A stretch of 64,000 nt of DNA from Fusobacterium ulcerans. GTDB taxonomy: Bacteria; Fusobacteriota; Fusobacteriia; Fusobacteriales; Fusobacteriaceae. Below the pieces are notes generated by a model. The model did no database searches. It was given only the letters and a program-made list of their open reading frames with translations, and was not told the DNA's origin. The stretch lies in contig NZ_CP028105.1 of assembly GCF_003019675.1 (NCBI RefSeq), forward strand, positions 3,054,282 through 3,118,281. Reading direction: 5' to 3'. The stretch's first letter is position 1. Each line of letters starts with the position of its first letter. Shown in pieces: positions 17,846-25,577 of the stretch. The position numbers and the translations under genes are program-made.

Positions 17846-18790
17846 TTATACCTCTTTTCTAGTAAAGATATTATATTCTTTAGCTCCTTTTATATCATGT
17901 TTTACTTTCACATTTAAAGTATTGTAATATATCTCTACAGATAAAATATTATCTTTGAATTGATTTATAAGCTCATCAAATCCTAATTCTATTACATCAC
18001 AATTTTTTTCTTTAGAAAATTTTATATATTGAGCCAGTTCTGGAAGATAATATCCCTCTTTTACTTCTATAAACAACGCAAACTCATTTTCACATCCTAA
18101 TTTTGAGTTTGAATTAAAGAAAGTAGCTGAAGTTAGAGCTGCATCTTTAAATTTCTTATAGTCCTCTTCTGTGTATCCTTCAGTCATTCCCATTTTTACA
18201 AAATCTCTATACACTTGTGGATTAATCACAAATGGATAAAAATAGTGAGCCTCATTGCTTACTATCTTTGTTCCCAAAGTTGATTGACTAGCTTCTCCCA
18301 TTATTCCATCCTTGCTACCATCTCTAAATGGTGACAATATTTGTTGTTCTTCTGTATATGTATCTGCATATTTATTAAATCCTTGTCCTATCTGAACTGC
18401 CCCTGTAATAGATACATTATTTTTTTCTTCCGCAAAAGTTGCCCCAAAATTCTTTACATCTATTGCTTTAAAAAGATTTTTTATTACATTAGTTTTATCT
18501 TTTTCTACTTTTAAATTAGCTTCAAATATTTCATCATATCTCTCTCTTAATGATTTAGGTCTTACTCCTATTTCTCCTTTTTTTCCTTCTCCACTATCTA
18601 CCTTCATACTTTTTATATATAGAACCTTTTCTCCCATACTTTCCCACATTTTTTTCATTGGATATTTCAGGGCCTTATCACTTCCAAATACTTCTCCTGA
18701 TGAAGTTGTTTTAGGAAATCCTGTAAAATCTGCATTCCAATTGGCCATCATTGATCTTATTCCTATTACACCATATATTCTATTTTTCAT
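17846..18790 (-). CDS. cas7: Cascade backbone subunit Cas7 (Csh2, type I-B)
   Basis: Cas7 polymerises along the crRNA spacer. The 314-aa protein opens NRIYGVIGIRSMMANWNADFTGFPKTT and continues with the RPKSLRERYDEIFEANLK and AVQIGQGFNKY segments found in Csh2-type Cas7. The gene starts after the cas8 stop with GGAGGAG upstream, so translation is likely coupled. Confidence 0.94.
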   Translation of the reverse strand: MKNRIYGVIGIRSMMANWNADFTGFPKTTSSGEVFGSDKALKYPMKKMWESMGEKVLYIKSMKVDSGEGKKGEIGVRPKSLRERYDEIFEANLKVEKDKTNVIKNLFKAIDVKNFGATFAEEKNNVSITGAVQIGQGFNKYADTYTEEQQILSPFRDGSKDGIMGEASQSTLGTKIVSNEAHYFYPFVINPQVYRDFVKMGMTEGYTEEDYKKFKDAALTSATFFNSNSKLGCENEFALFIEVKEGYYLPELAQYIKFSKEKNCDVIELGFDELINQFKDNILSVEIYYNTLNVKVKHDIKGAKEYNIFTRKEV

Positions 18791-18792
18791 AA

Positions 18793-20577
18793 TTATTCAT
18801 TCTCCTCCCCATTAGTTTCTTTAGTTTCATTATTAGCTTCATTTTCTTCTTTAGCTGATTTTTCATAAATCAATGAGTCAGCTAAATATCCTCCTAATAA
18901 CCTATCCATATTTATTTTTTCACTCTCAGTCTCATATCCTAATACTCTTTCATAAAGAGTATTAAATTTTATACTGTAAAAACCTATATCATAAGCATAT
19001 TTTCTAAAAAGTTTATAAATTTCTCTTTTTAACCCTTCAATATCTCTATTTTCAATAATTCTTACTGCCAATTCATGTGTTTTTACAGTTATTTTATTTC
19101 TAGAAATTAAAAATTTTGCTAATTGCCCTAAAGCGAAGAAATATTCTTCATCATTTTCTATTTCTCCTACACCAGTTTCAAATATATTTCTAAACTTTTC
19201 TTTTATTTCTTGATGTTTATTCACAGTCATACCCCTTTCTTTTTTTATACTATCGTCTATACTAGTCATTAAATTAAACATGTCATATGCTTCTGTTATA
19301 TAATCTTTTTTACACAAAGAATTTTTTATAAGTTCTAAAAATATTTCTTTATAATTATCAGCAAATTTTTTCATGTCTCCTTTATATATTAGTTCAAAAA
19401 AGATTTCTCTATATCTATTTGCCACATTTCTTATTCTTTCATCAAATACTTCTAATTCTCCAAAAATCATTCCATAAAGTTTTCCATCAAATAAAAGACT
19501 ATTCAATCTAGCAGCTAATTCAAAGTTTTTACTTATTGAAATTCCATATTCTAATTTACTATTTTCCCCATTTCCTAAGCAGTCTAATATTTTTATTTCA
19601 GGATAAATTTCAGCTTTATAATTTGGAATAATATCATATCTCTCTATTGCACTTTCACTTTTATCTTTTCTTATTCTTAGATAGTACCCAGTGAAATCAT
19701 CACTCAAAGACTCTCTATTTCCCAAAGGAATTATTTCTTTTTTATCAGATGAAATATATATATTTCTTTTTCCTGAATTTGCCATATTATAGATATAGTC
19801 AAAGAATTTTTTTTGCTTAAATACCTCTTCTTCATTCAATAAATAAGGAACAGTATATTTTTCTTTTCTTGTTTTATTTTCTAAATATGGTTTTTTAGAA
19901 TTCAAATTGAGATTATTATTTGGCAATCCATAAGTTTCATCATTTATTATTACATTATAGTCTACACTGTTGTATATATTAGGAATAACATATCTCTCAT
20001 TCTCTTTCTTATACTCTTCTATATCTTCATCAAAGAATATCTTGATATATTCCTTCCCATCTTTTATTTCTTCTTTTATCTTATATAGATTTTCTTTAAT
20101 CCATTCATAATTTTTTTGAATCTTTTCTTCTGAAGGTTTTCCTAACTTTTCTTCAAGTTGTGCATATACCCTTTTCTTTTCCCCTTTATCATATTTGAGA
20201 AATGGATTTTTTAAAATTTCATAATACTTCTCTATACTTTCTTCTAATTCTTTTTTCTTTTCACTTAGAACATTATTCTTAACAAAAAAAGATAGATAAT
20301 TGTTAGAATGAATTTGTTTTTTTCCATCAATTGGTTTATTCATATCTAATAATCTACTTAAATAATCTCTTTCTGCTAAATATTCATAATCTTCTATAGT
20401 TCTTCTATTTAAATTTTCTTCTATTTTTTTTGTTCTTTCTATTTTTGTATGCCTATAACTTCCATTACTTTTAACTATAAAATAGTCACCTGGCTCTAAT
20501 TCATAGCTGTCTGTTATAAATCTTTCTCCTTTTTCATTGTATATTTCAGTAAAGATTTCAACACATTCTCGTAACAA
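18793..20577 (-). CDS. cas8b: Cascade large subunit Cas8b (Csh1)
   Basis: The 594-aa protein is the PAM-sensing large subunit of I-B Cascade, of the Csh1 (TM1802-like) group. Recognition rests on length, position between cas6 and cas7, and segments such as ELEPGDYFIV, GLPNNNLNLNSKKPYLENKT and the helical C-terminus (ALGQLAKFLISRNK, EIYKLFRKYAY). It starts with TTG at 20577, supported by GAGGAGG nine bases upstream; no ATG lies nearby. In I-B systems the small subunit Cas11 can be made from an internal start in cas8b. An in-frame ATG at 19230 would give a 145-aa helical C-terminal protein, but its purine-rich AAAGGGG stands too close to be a good ribosome site. Confidence 0.9.
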   Translation of the reverse strand: MLRECVEIFTEIYNEKGERFITDSYELEPGDYFIVKSNGSYRHTKIERTKKIEENLNRRTIEDYEYLAERDYLSRLLDMNKPIDGKKQIHSNNYLSFFVKNNVLSEKKKELEESIEKYYEILKNPFLKYDKGEKKRVYAQLEEKLGKPSEEKIQKNYEWIKENLYKIKEEIKDGKEYIKIFFDEDIEEYKKENERYVIPNIYNSVDYNVIINDETYGLPNNNLNLNSKKPYLENKTRKEKYTVPYLLNEEEVFKQKKFFDYIYNMANSGKRNIYISSDKKEIIPLGNRESLSDDFTGYYLRIRKDKSESAIERYDIIPNYKAEIYPEIKILDCLGNGENSKLEYGISISKNFELAARLNSLLFDGKLYGMIFGELEVFDERIRNVANRYREIFFELIYKGDMKKFADNYKEIFLELIKNSLCKKDYITEAYDMFNLMTSIDDSIKKERGMTVNKHQEIKEKFRNIFETGVGEIENDEEYFFALGQLAKFLISRNKITVKTHELAVRIIENRDIEGLKREIYKLFRKYAYDIGFYSIKFNTLYERVLGYETESEKINMDRLLGGYLADSLIYEKSAKEENEANNETKETNGEENE

Positions 20578-20595
20578 ATAATCTCACCTCCTCTA

Positions 20596-21291
20596 TTATA
20601 CCCATCTTGGATTCACATAAGAAAATCCTCTTGCATTCATCTCTCCCAGCCCTACGCTCAGGCATAGAAAAGCTAATTTTTGAGCAGTTTCATTTTTAGC
20701 AATTCCCAGAACAAGCTTATCTCCAAGTAGATTAATATTCTTGTATTTTACTTTCACAGGAACTCTATTTTTAAATTCAATAAAATTAAATAAATCAATA
20801 TTTTCATCTAATTCCTCATTAAAAATAGAATTATATTTTTTTATTATATTTAGCTTTAATCTATTTTCATACTCTTCCAATGTAATATTCTTTTTCCAAT
20901 ATCCATTTTCTGTTTTCAGTATCGTAGGTGTAACAGAAACAAGCTTATCAATATATCTATATTCCATTTCCCTCTCTTTGATTACTAATCCTTTTAATTC
21001 CTTCGTTATATTATCTTTTAAATATTTCATAAAATGCTCTTTTAATTTTTCAGAAATAGTTCTTATCTGTATTGTATATATTTCTCCAGCATTATACTTT
21101 TTAGTATTAACTTTTACTGGATAAAAAGAATTAAAACAATACTCTTTCACTTTTCTATCTTTATGATACTCTTTCCAGTACTCATCCTTATCAAAAGTAG
21201 AATCTATAAAAGCAGCTATTTTTTCTATGGTTTTATATGGTTCTATATCTTCTAATAAAAAGACTTTCAATTCTAGAATCCAACTTTTCAT
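20596..21291 (-). CDS. cas6: crRNA-processing endonuclease Cas6
   Basis: Cas6 cuts pre-crRNA within the repeat to leave an 8-nt 5' handle. The 231-aa RAMP protein ends with the glycine-rich loop FLCLSVGLGEMNARGFSYV, diagnostic for Cas6. It is the first gene of the operon, with AAAGGGAGGG upstream. The two arrays have repeats that differ in six places, yet both keep the stem AACT/AGTT and the last 11 bases, so this single Cas6 can plausibly process both. Confidence 0.94.
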   Translation of the reverse strand: MKSWILELKVFLLEDIEPYKTIEKIAAFIDSTFDKDEYWKEYHKDRKVKEYCFNSFYPVKVNTKKYNAGEIYTIQIRTISEKLKEHFMKYLKDNITKELKGLVIKEREMEYRYIDKLVSVTPTILKTENGYWKKNITLEEYENRLKLNIIKKYNSIFNEELDENIDLFNFIEFKNRVPVKVKYKNINLLGDKLVLGIAKNETAQKLAFLCLSVGLGEMNARGFSYVNPRWV

Positions 21292-21321
21292 TTAATCCCT
21301 CCCTTTTAGTCCTCAATAATA

Positions 21322-21327
21322 ATTATA
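21322..21327 (-). promoter_or_regulatory. -10 element of the cas operon promoter
   Basis: TATAAT on the minus strand lies ~30 bases before the cas6 ATG. No good -35 stands at the usual distance (CTATTA at 17 bases), so the promoter may be weak or need an activator. Confidence 0.5.
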
Positions 21328-21417
21328 CCTCATTTTTTGATAAATAATAGACTTTAATTCGAAAATTTTAATTTTTTTTATTTGGTTTATCCTCTCCTTT
21401 GATTTTAAATTTTTTAA

Positions 21418-21438
21418 TGTGAAAAAGATTGTTTCACA
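21418..21438 (-). terminator. Hairpin downstream of array 2
   Basis: TGTGAAA and TTTCACA form a 7-bp stem with a 7-base loop about 60 bases beyond the leader-distal end of array 2 in its transcription direction. There is no clean T run, so it may be a processing or weak termination site. Confidence 0.4.
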
Positions 21439-21496
21439 CTTTTTCTTTACTATTCTATTTGGCTGTTTTTTACAAATAAGTTTTTGCTTAAAGTAT

Positions 21497-23012
21497 ATTT
21501 AAAAACTACTCAGTTAATATTCTACTCAGAAGCTTTTAAAAATCTAGAATTTGGAATATAATTTAAAAACTACTCAGTTAATATTCTACTAATTATAGTT
21601 CAGAAAATTTTAATAAAGAATTGAAATTTAAAAACTACTCAGTTAATATTCTACTGGCTACATATTTACTAGAATAATCTATAAGCGAATTTAAAAACTA
21701 CTCAGTTAATATTCTACCCCTCTATAAAATAGAGGAGATAGCTTCTAAAACTTATTTAAAAACTACTCAGTTAATATTCTACAATAACTGCCTTTCAAGA
21801 GTGCTTAATGTTAACACAATTTAAAAACTACTCAGTTAATATTCTACTGCTTCACAATTCCGAAAAAGCTTTCTGGAAAGATAATTTAAAAACTACTCAG
21901 TTAATATTCTACGTGTACTCATAGCCAAAGTACTTCATAGAGCTTTTTATTTAAAAACTACTCAGTTAATATTCTACGTCATTGATCCACTTGCCATGGC
22001 CGTTGCTATAGAATTTAAAAACTACTCAGTTAATATTCTACAGAGAAATAATCATGGACACTCTACCCTAAATACATATTTAAAAACTACTCAGTTAATA
22101 TTCTACTTTTACAAATTTTTTCTCAACAGAACTTTTTTTCTCATTTAAAAACTACTCAGTTAATATTCTACGAACTGATATAAACGAAATTTTAAAGGTA
22201 TCTACATTTAAAAACTACTCAGTTAATATTCTACGTTAGGAATAGGATTTGTTTATTTATATAAAAAATCATTTAAAAACTACTCAGTTAATATTCTACA
22301 GCTACTGGAGCAGTAAGGACAATAGGAGATTTTTTATTTAAAAACTACTCAGTTAATATTCTACTTTTTTGCTTTTTCTCTCTCTTTTCCCCAGTAATAA
22401 ATTTAAAAACTACTCAGTTAATATTCTACACCTTTTAGATTCTCTAATTTGTCAGAATTTTGTTTATTTAAAAACTACTCAGTTAATATTCTACAGAAGA
22501 GAAGTTATCAAGACAGCAAAGAACTTTGGCATTTAAAAACTACTCAGTTAATATTCTACTATGAAAGAGATTAAACATGATGATGAATGGCTTTGATTTA
22601 AAAACTACTCAGTTAATATTCTACATATTAAAAAATTAAATTTATAAAAAAATTAAGGAGATTTAAAAACTACTCAGTTAATATTCTACTAATAATATAA
22701 AATAATTATTTAAGAGACTAAAAAATTTAAAAACTACTCAGTTAATATTCTACGGGTAATATCCCCAGATAAACTAGCAGATATAGAAAATTTAAAAACT
22801 ACTCAGTTAATATTCTACTTAGTCCATGTTACAGGATTGTTCAAAGTTCCTAATATTTAAAAACTACTCAGTTAATATTCTACTGGAGAATATAAGTTTA
22901 TAAATGCAATAGAAGTCAAATTTAAAAACTACTCAGTTAATATTCTACTCTTCACTTGTAACATTCCCAAGTGCCTCTACCCCATTTAAAAACTACTCAG
23001 TTAATATTCTAC
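21497..23012 (-). CRISPR. CRISPR array 2 (type I-B), 24 repeats, 23 spacers
   Basis: Twenty-four 29-nt repeats start at 21497, 21561, 21626, 21689, 21754, 21819, 21884, 21949, 22013, 22078, 22143, 22206, 22271, 22336, 22401, 22466, 22531, 22596, 22661, 22725, 22790, 22855, 22920 and 22984; spacers are 34-36 nt. In crRNA sense the repeat starts GTAGAATATT, has the mini-hairpin AACT-GAGT-AGTT and ends TTTAAAT. It matches the array 1 repeat at 23 of 29 positions; three of the six differences fall in the hairpin loop. Transcription should run leftwards from the leader at 23013. The repeat at 22531-22559 with its immediate flanks is the exact source of an array 1 spacer. Confidence 0.98.
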
Positions 23013-23193
23013 GCTCATAAAATCAAACTTCACAATATTTATCAATCTCTCTATTCATGATTTTATCAAGCTTTTCCTTCTTTTTTTCCAAGTGCAGTAA
23101 AATTTTTATAAAATAATTTTTTCCTTCCAAATTGCTCTTAAAATATACCTTAGAAAAAATATTCAATTTTCCAGCTTGGAAACTTCTTTATTT
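23013..23193 (-). promoter_or_regulatory. Leader of CRISPR array 2
   Basis: About 170-180 bases between array 2 and the next gene. CTTTTTTTCCAAG (23080-23092), TAATTTTTT (from 23114) and CTTGGAAA (23175-23182) occur at offsets 68, 102 and 163 from the repeat, identical to array 1, as does the repeat-adjacent TCAT-N-AAAT. The leader is therefore homologous to that of array 1 although the repeats differ. Confidence 0.75.
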
Positions 23194-23805
23194 TTAATCT
23201 ACTAAATTCACTCCATACATAATTCCTAGTGACCCTTTTTTTATCTTAATATTCATAGTCTTTTTCCCTAAATATTTATCATAAAAATCCTTTTCAATAA
23301 GGAATTTTACTTCCTCGCCATTTACATCTGCTATCATATAGTAAAAATTTATATAATATTTACTTCCTGGTTTTTTAAAATATTTTTTCTGCTCTATAAT
23401 CATTTTTATAATTTTATAGTCTTTTTGCTCTCCCTTGCTCCCTATTCTATTGATAAAAAACTTTATTCTCATATAGATATATTTAGCAATAAAGCTTCCC
23501 AGCCATAATCCTATACAGAGTGATATCGTTCCTTTTAATGCAATTACCTCTTTTGTTGATACAACCTCTCCCTGTAAGTAATACTGGCAGTAGAAGATAA
23601 AGGCTGAAACTAAAAGCCCAATTACAATAGGGGAAAATCTTCCTATTCTGTCTTCAAACATAACTACTTTCCATGTAGAAAAATATATCATTATTGGGAT
23701 TATCATCAATCCAAAGTAATAGTGATGATTAATACCTAGTAATAAAAATAGCAATAAAAAGCAAATTGAAATGTTTTTTACAGTTTTTTCTGAAAAGTTT
23801 TTCAT
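23194..23805 (-). CDS. Membrane protein of unknown function
   Basis: A 203-aa protein with about four membrane segments in the first half (ICFLLLFLLLGI, YYFGLMIIPIMIYF, IVIGLLVSAFIFYC, GTISLCIGLWLGSFIA) and a soluble, basic C-terminal ~80 residues (KYYINFYYMIADVNGEEVKFLI...). I recognise no family. The start at 23805 is chosen because GGAGGAGAAAG precedes it and it overlaps the queH stop as ATGA; the open frame continues upstream only as a basic non-hydrophobic run. It is translationally coupled to queH. Confidence 0.75.
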   Translation of the reverse strand: MKNFSEKTVKNISICFLLLFLLLGINHHYYFGLMIIPIMIYFSTWKVVMFEDRIGRFSPIVIGLLVSAFIFYCQYYLQGEVVSTKEVIALKGTISLCIGLWLGSFIAKYIYMRIKFFINRIGSKGEQKDYKIIKMIIEQKKYFKKPGSKYYINFYYMIADVNGEEVKFLIEKDFYDKYLGKKTMNIKIKKGSLGIMYGVNLVD

Positions 23806-24455
23806 CTTTCTCCTCCATCTTTTTCTTTCTTCTCTTTTTCTATTTTTTCTCTTTCTACCTTGGAAAATATACAGCCACAATAGTCTTGTCTGTACAATTC
23901 ATATTCCTTTGAAATTTCAATTGATCTCAAATATCTGCTTTTCTTTTTGAAATCTCCATTGAGAAATTTGATACCATATTTTTTTCCAAGTTCTTCTCCT
24001 ATTTCATTTATCCATTGAGCATTTTTCATAGGACTTATGCTCAACACAGTTGTAAAATAGTCATAACCCAACTCCTGAGCTTTTTTCGCTGTTTCTTCCA
24101 GCCGGAGATTATAGCACTGATGGCACCTTTTCCCTCCTTCTCTTTCATTTTCCAGTCCCTTTACCTTTTGAAAAAAATCAATCTCAGGATTATATTCACC
24201 TTCAACTACATTTATTTTATATCCTCTTTTTTTATGATACTCTTTCTGTTCCTCAAGTCTTTTCAGATATTCCTCTTCAAAGGTTATATTAGGATTAAAA
24301 AAATATACTGTTATTTCAAAATACTCCTGTAAAAATTCTAAAATTGCAGAACTACATGGAGCACAACATGAATGAAGTAAAAGTCTAGGCTTATTTTCAC
24401 TTTTTTTTATTTCTTGCAATTGATTTTCCATTGCTAAATCATAGTTAATTTTCAT
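23802..24455 (-). CDS. queH: Epoxyqueuosine reductase QueH
   Basis: QueH reduces epoxyqueuosine to queuosine in the tRNA wobble base, replacing the B12-dependent QueG in many anaerobes. The 217-aa protein has LLLHSCCAPCSSA (vicinal Cys-Cys and CxxC), GGKRCHQCYNLRLEETA and YRQDYCGCIFS, the cysteines that hold an iron-sulfur cluster. The tail is highly charged (KVEREKIEKEKKEKDGGER). It overlaps the following membrane-protein gene. Confidence 0.94.
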   Translation of the reverse strand: MKINYDLAMENQLQEIKKSENKPRLLLHSCCAPCSSAILEFLQEYFEITVYFFNPNITFEEEYLKRLEEQKEYHKKRGYKINVVEGEYNPEIDFFQKVKGLENEREGGKRCHQCYNLRLEETAKKAQELGYDYFTTVLSISPMKNAQWINEIGEELGKKYGIKFLNGDFKKKSRYLRSIEISKEYELYRQDYCGCIFSKVEREKIEKEKKEKDGGER

Positions 24456-24532
24456 TATTTAAACCTCCAATATTGATTATATCATAGGTTTGTTTTTTAT
24501 CAAAGTTCTCCAACACAAAAATGGAAGAGAGT

Positions 24533-24961
24533 TTATCTCTTCCACTCCATTAAATGTTCTTTTTCATTTGTCTTTTCATCAATCTCTGTATTAGTTATTT
24601 TAAATCCTGATTTAAGATAGAAATTCATTGCTCTTACATTTCTATCATATACTGCCAGCTGTAATTTATCATGATCTGCCTTTAAAAAATCAATTATTTT
24701 ACTTCCAATACCTTTTCTCTGGCAGTCTACTTTTAAGAATAATCCACCTATGAATATATTTTCTATCAAACTTACAAAACCTTTTATCTCTCCATCTTCT
24801 TCAGAAACATAAGTATCTGAATTTGGCAGATAATTATTTTTTACATTATCATAATTTTCCAGCCAATATTCATCTGGAATAAAGTTTTGAGCCTCCATTG
24901 TTGATTCTTTCCATAATTCCATAACTATATCAATATCATCATTTCTTAAATTTCTAATCAT
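24533..24961 (-). CDS. GNAT-family N-acetyltransferase
   Basis: A 142-aa acetyl-CoA-dependent acetyltransferase. Motif A is clear (GLFLKVDCQRKGIGSKIIDFLK, with the Q/R-x-x-G-x-G/A loop), and AVYDRNVRAMNFYLKSGFKITNTEID is the usual C-terminal strand-helix. It resembles the YjaB/PhnO-like group. The acceptor substrate is unknown. It overlaps the preceding small gene by eight bases. Confidence 0.88.
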   Translation of the reverse strand: MIRNLRNDDIDIVMELWKESTMEAQNFIPDEYWLENYDNVKNNYLPNSDTYVSEEDGEIKGFVSLIENIFIGGLFLKVDCQRKGIGSKIIDFLKADHDKLQLAVYDRNVRAMNFYLKSGFKITNTEIDEKTNEKEHLMEWKR

Positions 24962-25121
24962 TCTTCTCCTTTTTCATCTTTTTTAATTCTTCTATTTGGG
25001 CACTTAATTTCTTATATTTTTTGAGAAGAGCATTTCTTTCTGGTTCATAATCACACTCATGTAGTTCTTCTTTCAGTTCATCGATCATTTTTTCCAGTTT
25101 TTCAATTTCTTCTTTACTCAT
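24954..25121 (-). CDS. Small coiled-coil protein
   Basis: A 55-aa, charged, almost entirely helical protein (MSKEEIEKLEKMIDELKEEL... KKYKKLSAQIEELKKMKKEKND) with heptad-like spacing. GGAGG lies nine bases before the ATG at 25121; two ATG codons closer to that site are less likely starts. Function unknown. It is joined by overlap to the GNAT gene. Confidence 0.65.
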   Translation of the reverse strand: MSKEEIEKLEKMIDELKEELHECDYEPERNALLKKYKKLSAQIEELKKMKKEKND

Positions 25122-25220
25122 CTTCATCATCCTCCACAAGATTATTTACCCTAATATCTTATATACCTTTGGAAATGTAAAAAATCAATAGCCTTTCTTA
25201 ATTTATTTTAAATAAAAATT

Positions 25221-25565
25221 TTACTTTAATTTTGCTATCCATTCTTTCCATATTTCAGGCTGATAACCTAATGTTGCTTCATTTTTAAATCTTCCAATAG
25301 GACTTTTAAATAAAATCGGATTTTCCAGTAAAGTTTCTTCTAAATCAAATACCATATACTGAAGATTTCTTTTTTTATATTCTGTTCCCTCTGTATCAAT
25401 TAATTCTTCAAGAGGATATTTATTAATTATACTTTTTAATTCTCCTTTAGATGGAGCTTTTTCTTTTAAGTTTATAAATTGGATTTTTATTCCTCTCTCC
25501 TTAAAAAATCTCTCAGCTTTCTTTGAATCATTGCAATTTTTCTTTCCAAAAATCTGTATTATTAT
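25221..25565 (-). CDS. ArsC/Spx-family protein with a non-standard start codon
   Basis: Translation of this interval gives an intact ~114-aa ArsC-like thioredoxin-fold protein: IQIFGKKNCNDSKKAERFF at the N-terminus (the active cysteine of the CxxS-type motif is in NCNDS), then INLKEKAPSKGEL, EELIDTEGTEYKKRNLQYM and a C-terminal SPIGRFKNEATLGYQPEIW. The frame has no ATG, GTG or TTG between the in-frame sbcC stop (TAG at 25578-25580) and the first conserved residues; the codons are GAG GGG ATT GAT ATA ATA ATA CAG. TAGGAGGGG forms a strong ribosome site, and the first ATA (25563-25565) stands eight bases after it. Initiation at ATA or ATT is inferred. Members reduce or sense thiols; the substrate is not known. 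Confidence 0.75.
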   Translation of the reverse strand: MIIQIFGKKNCNDSKKAERFFKERGIKIQFINLKEKAPSKGELKSIINKYPLEELIDTEGTEYKKRNLQYMVFDLEETLLENPILFKSPIGRFKNEATLGYQPEIWKEWIAKLK

Positions 25566-25577
25566 ATCAATCCCCTC

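Noticed and set aside
21292-21496. CreTA-like toxin-antitoxin RNA pair between cas6 and array 2.
   Set aside because: I found no degenerate repeat-like antitoxin sequence or short toxin ORF there, only the cas promoter region and one hairpin.
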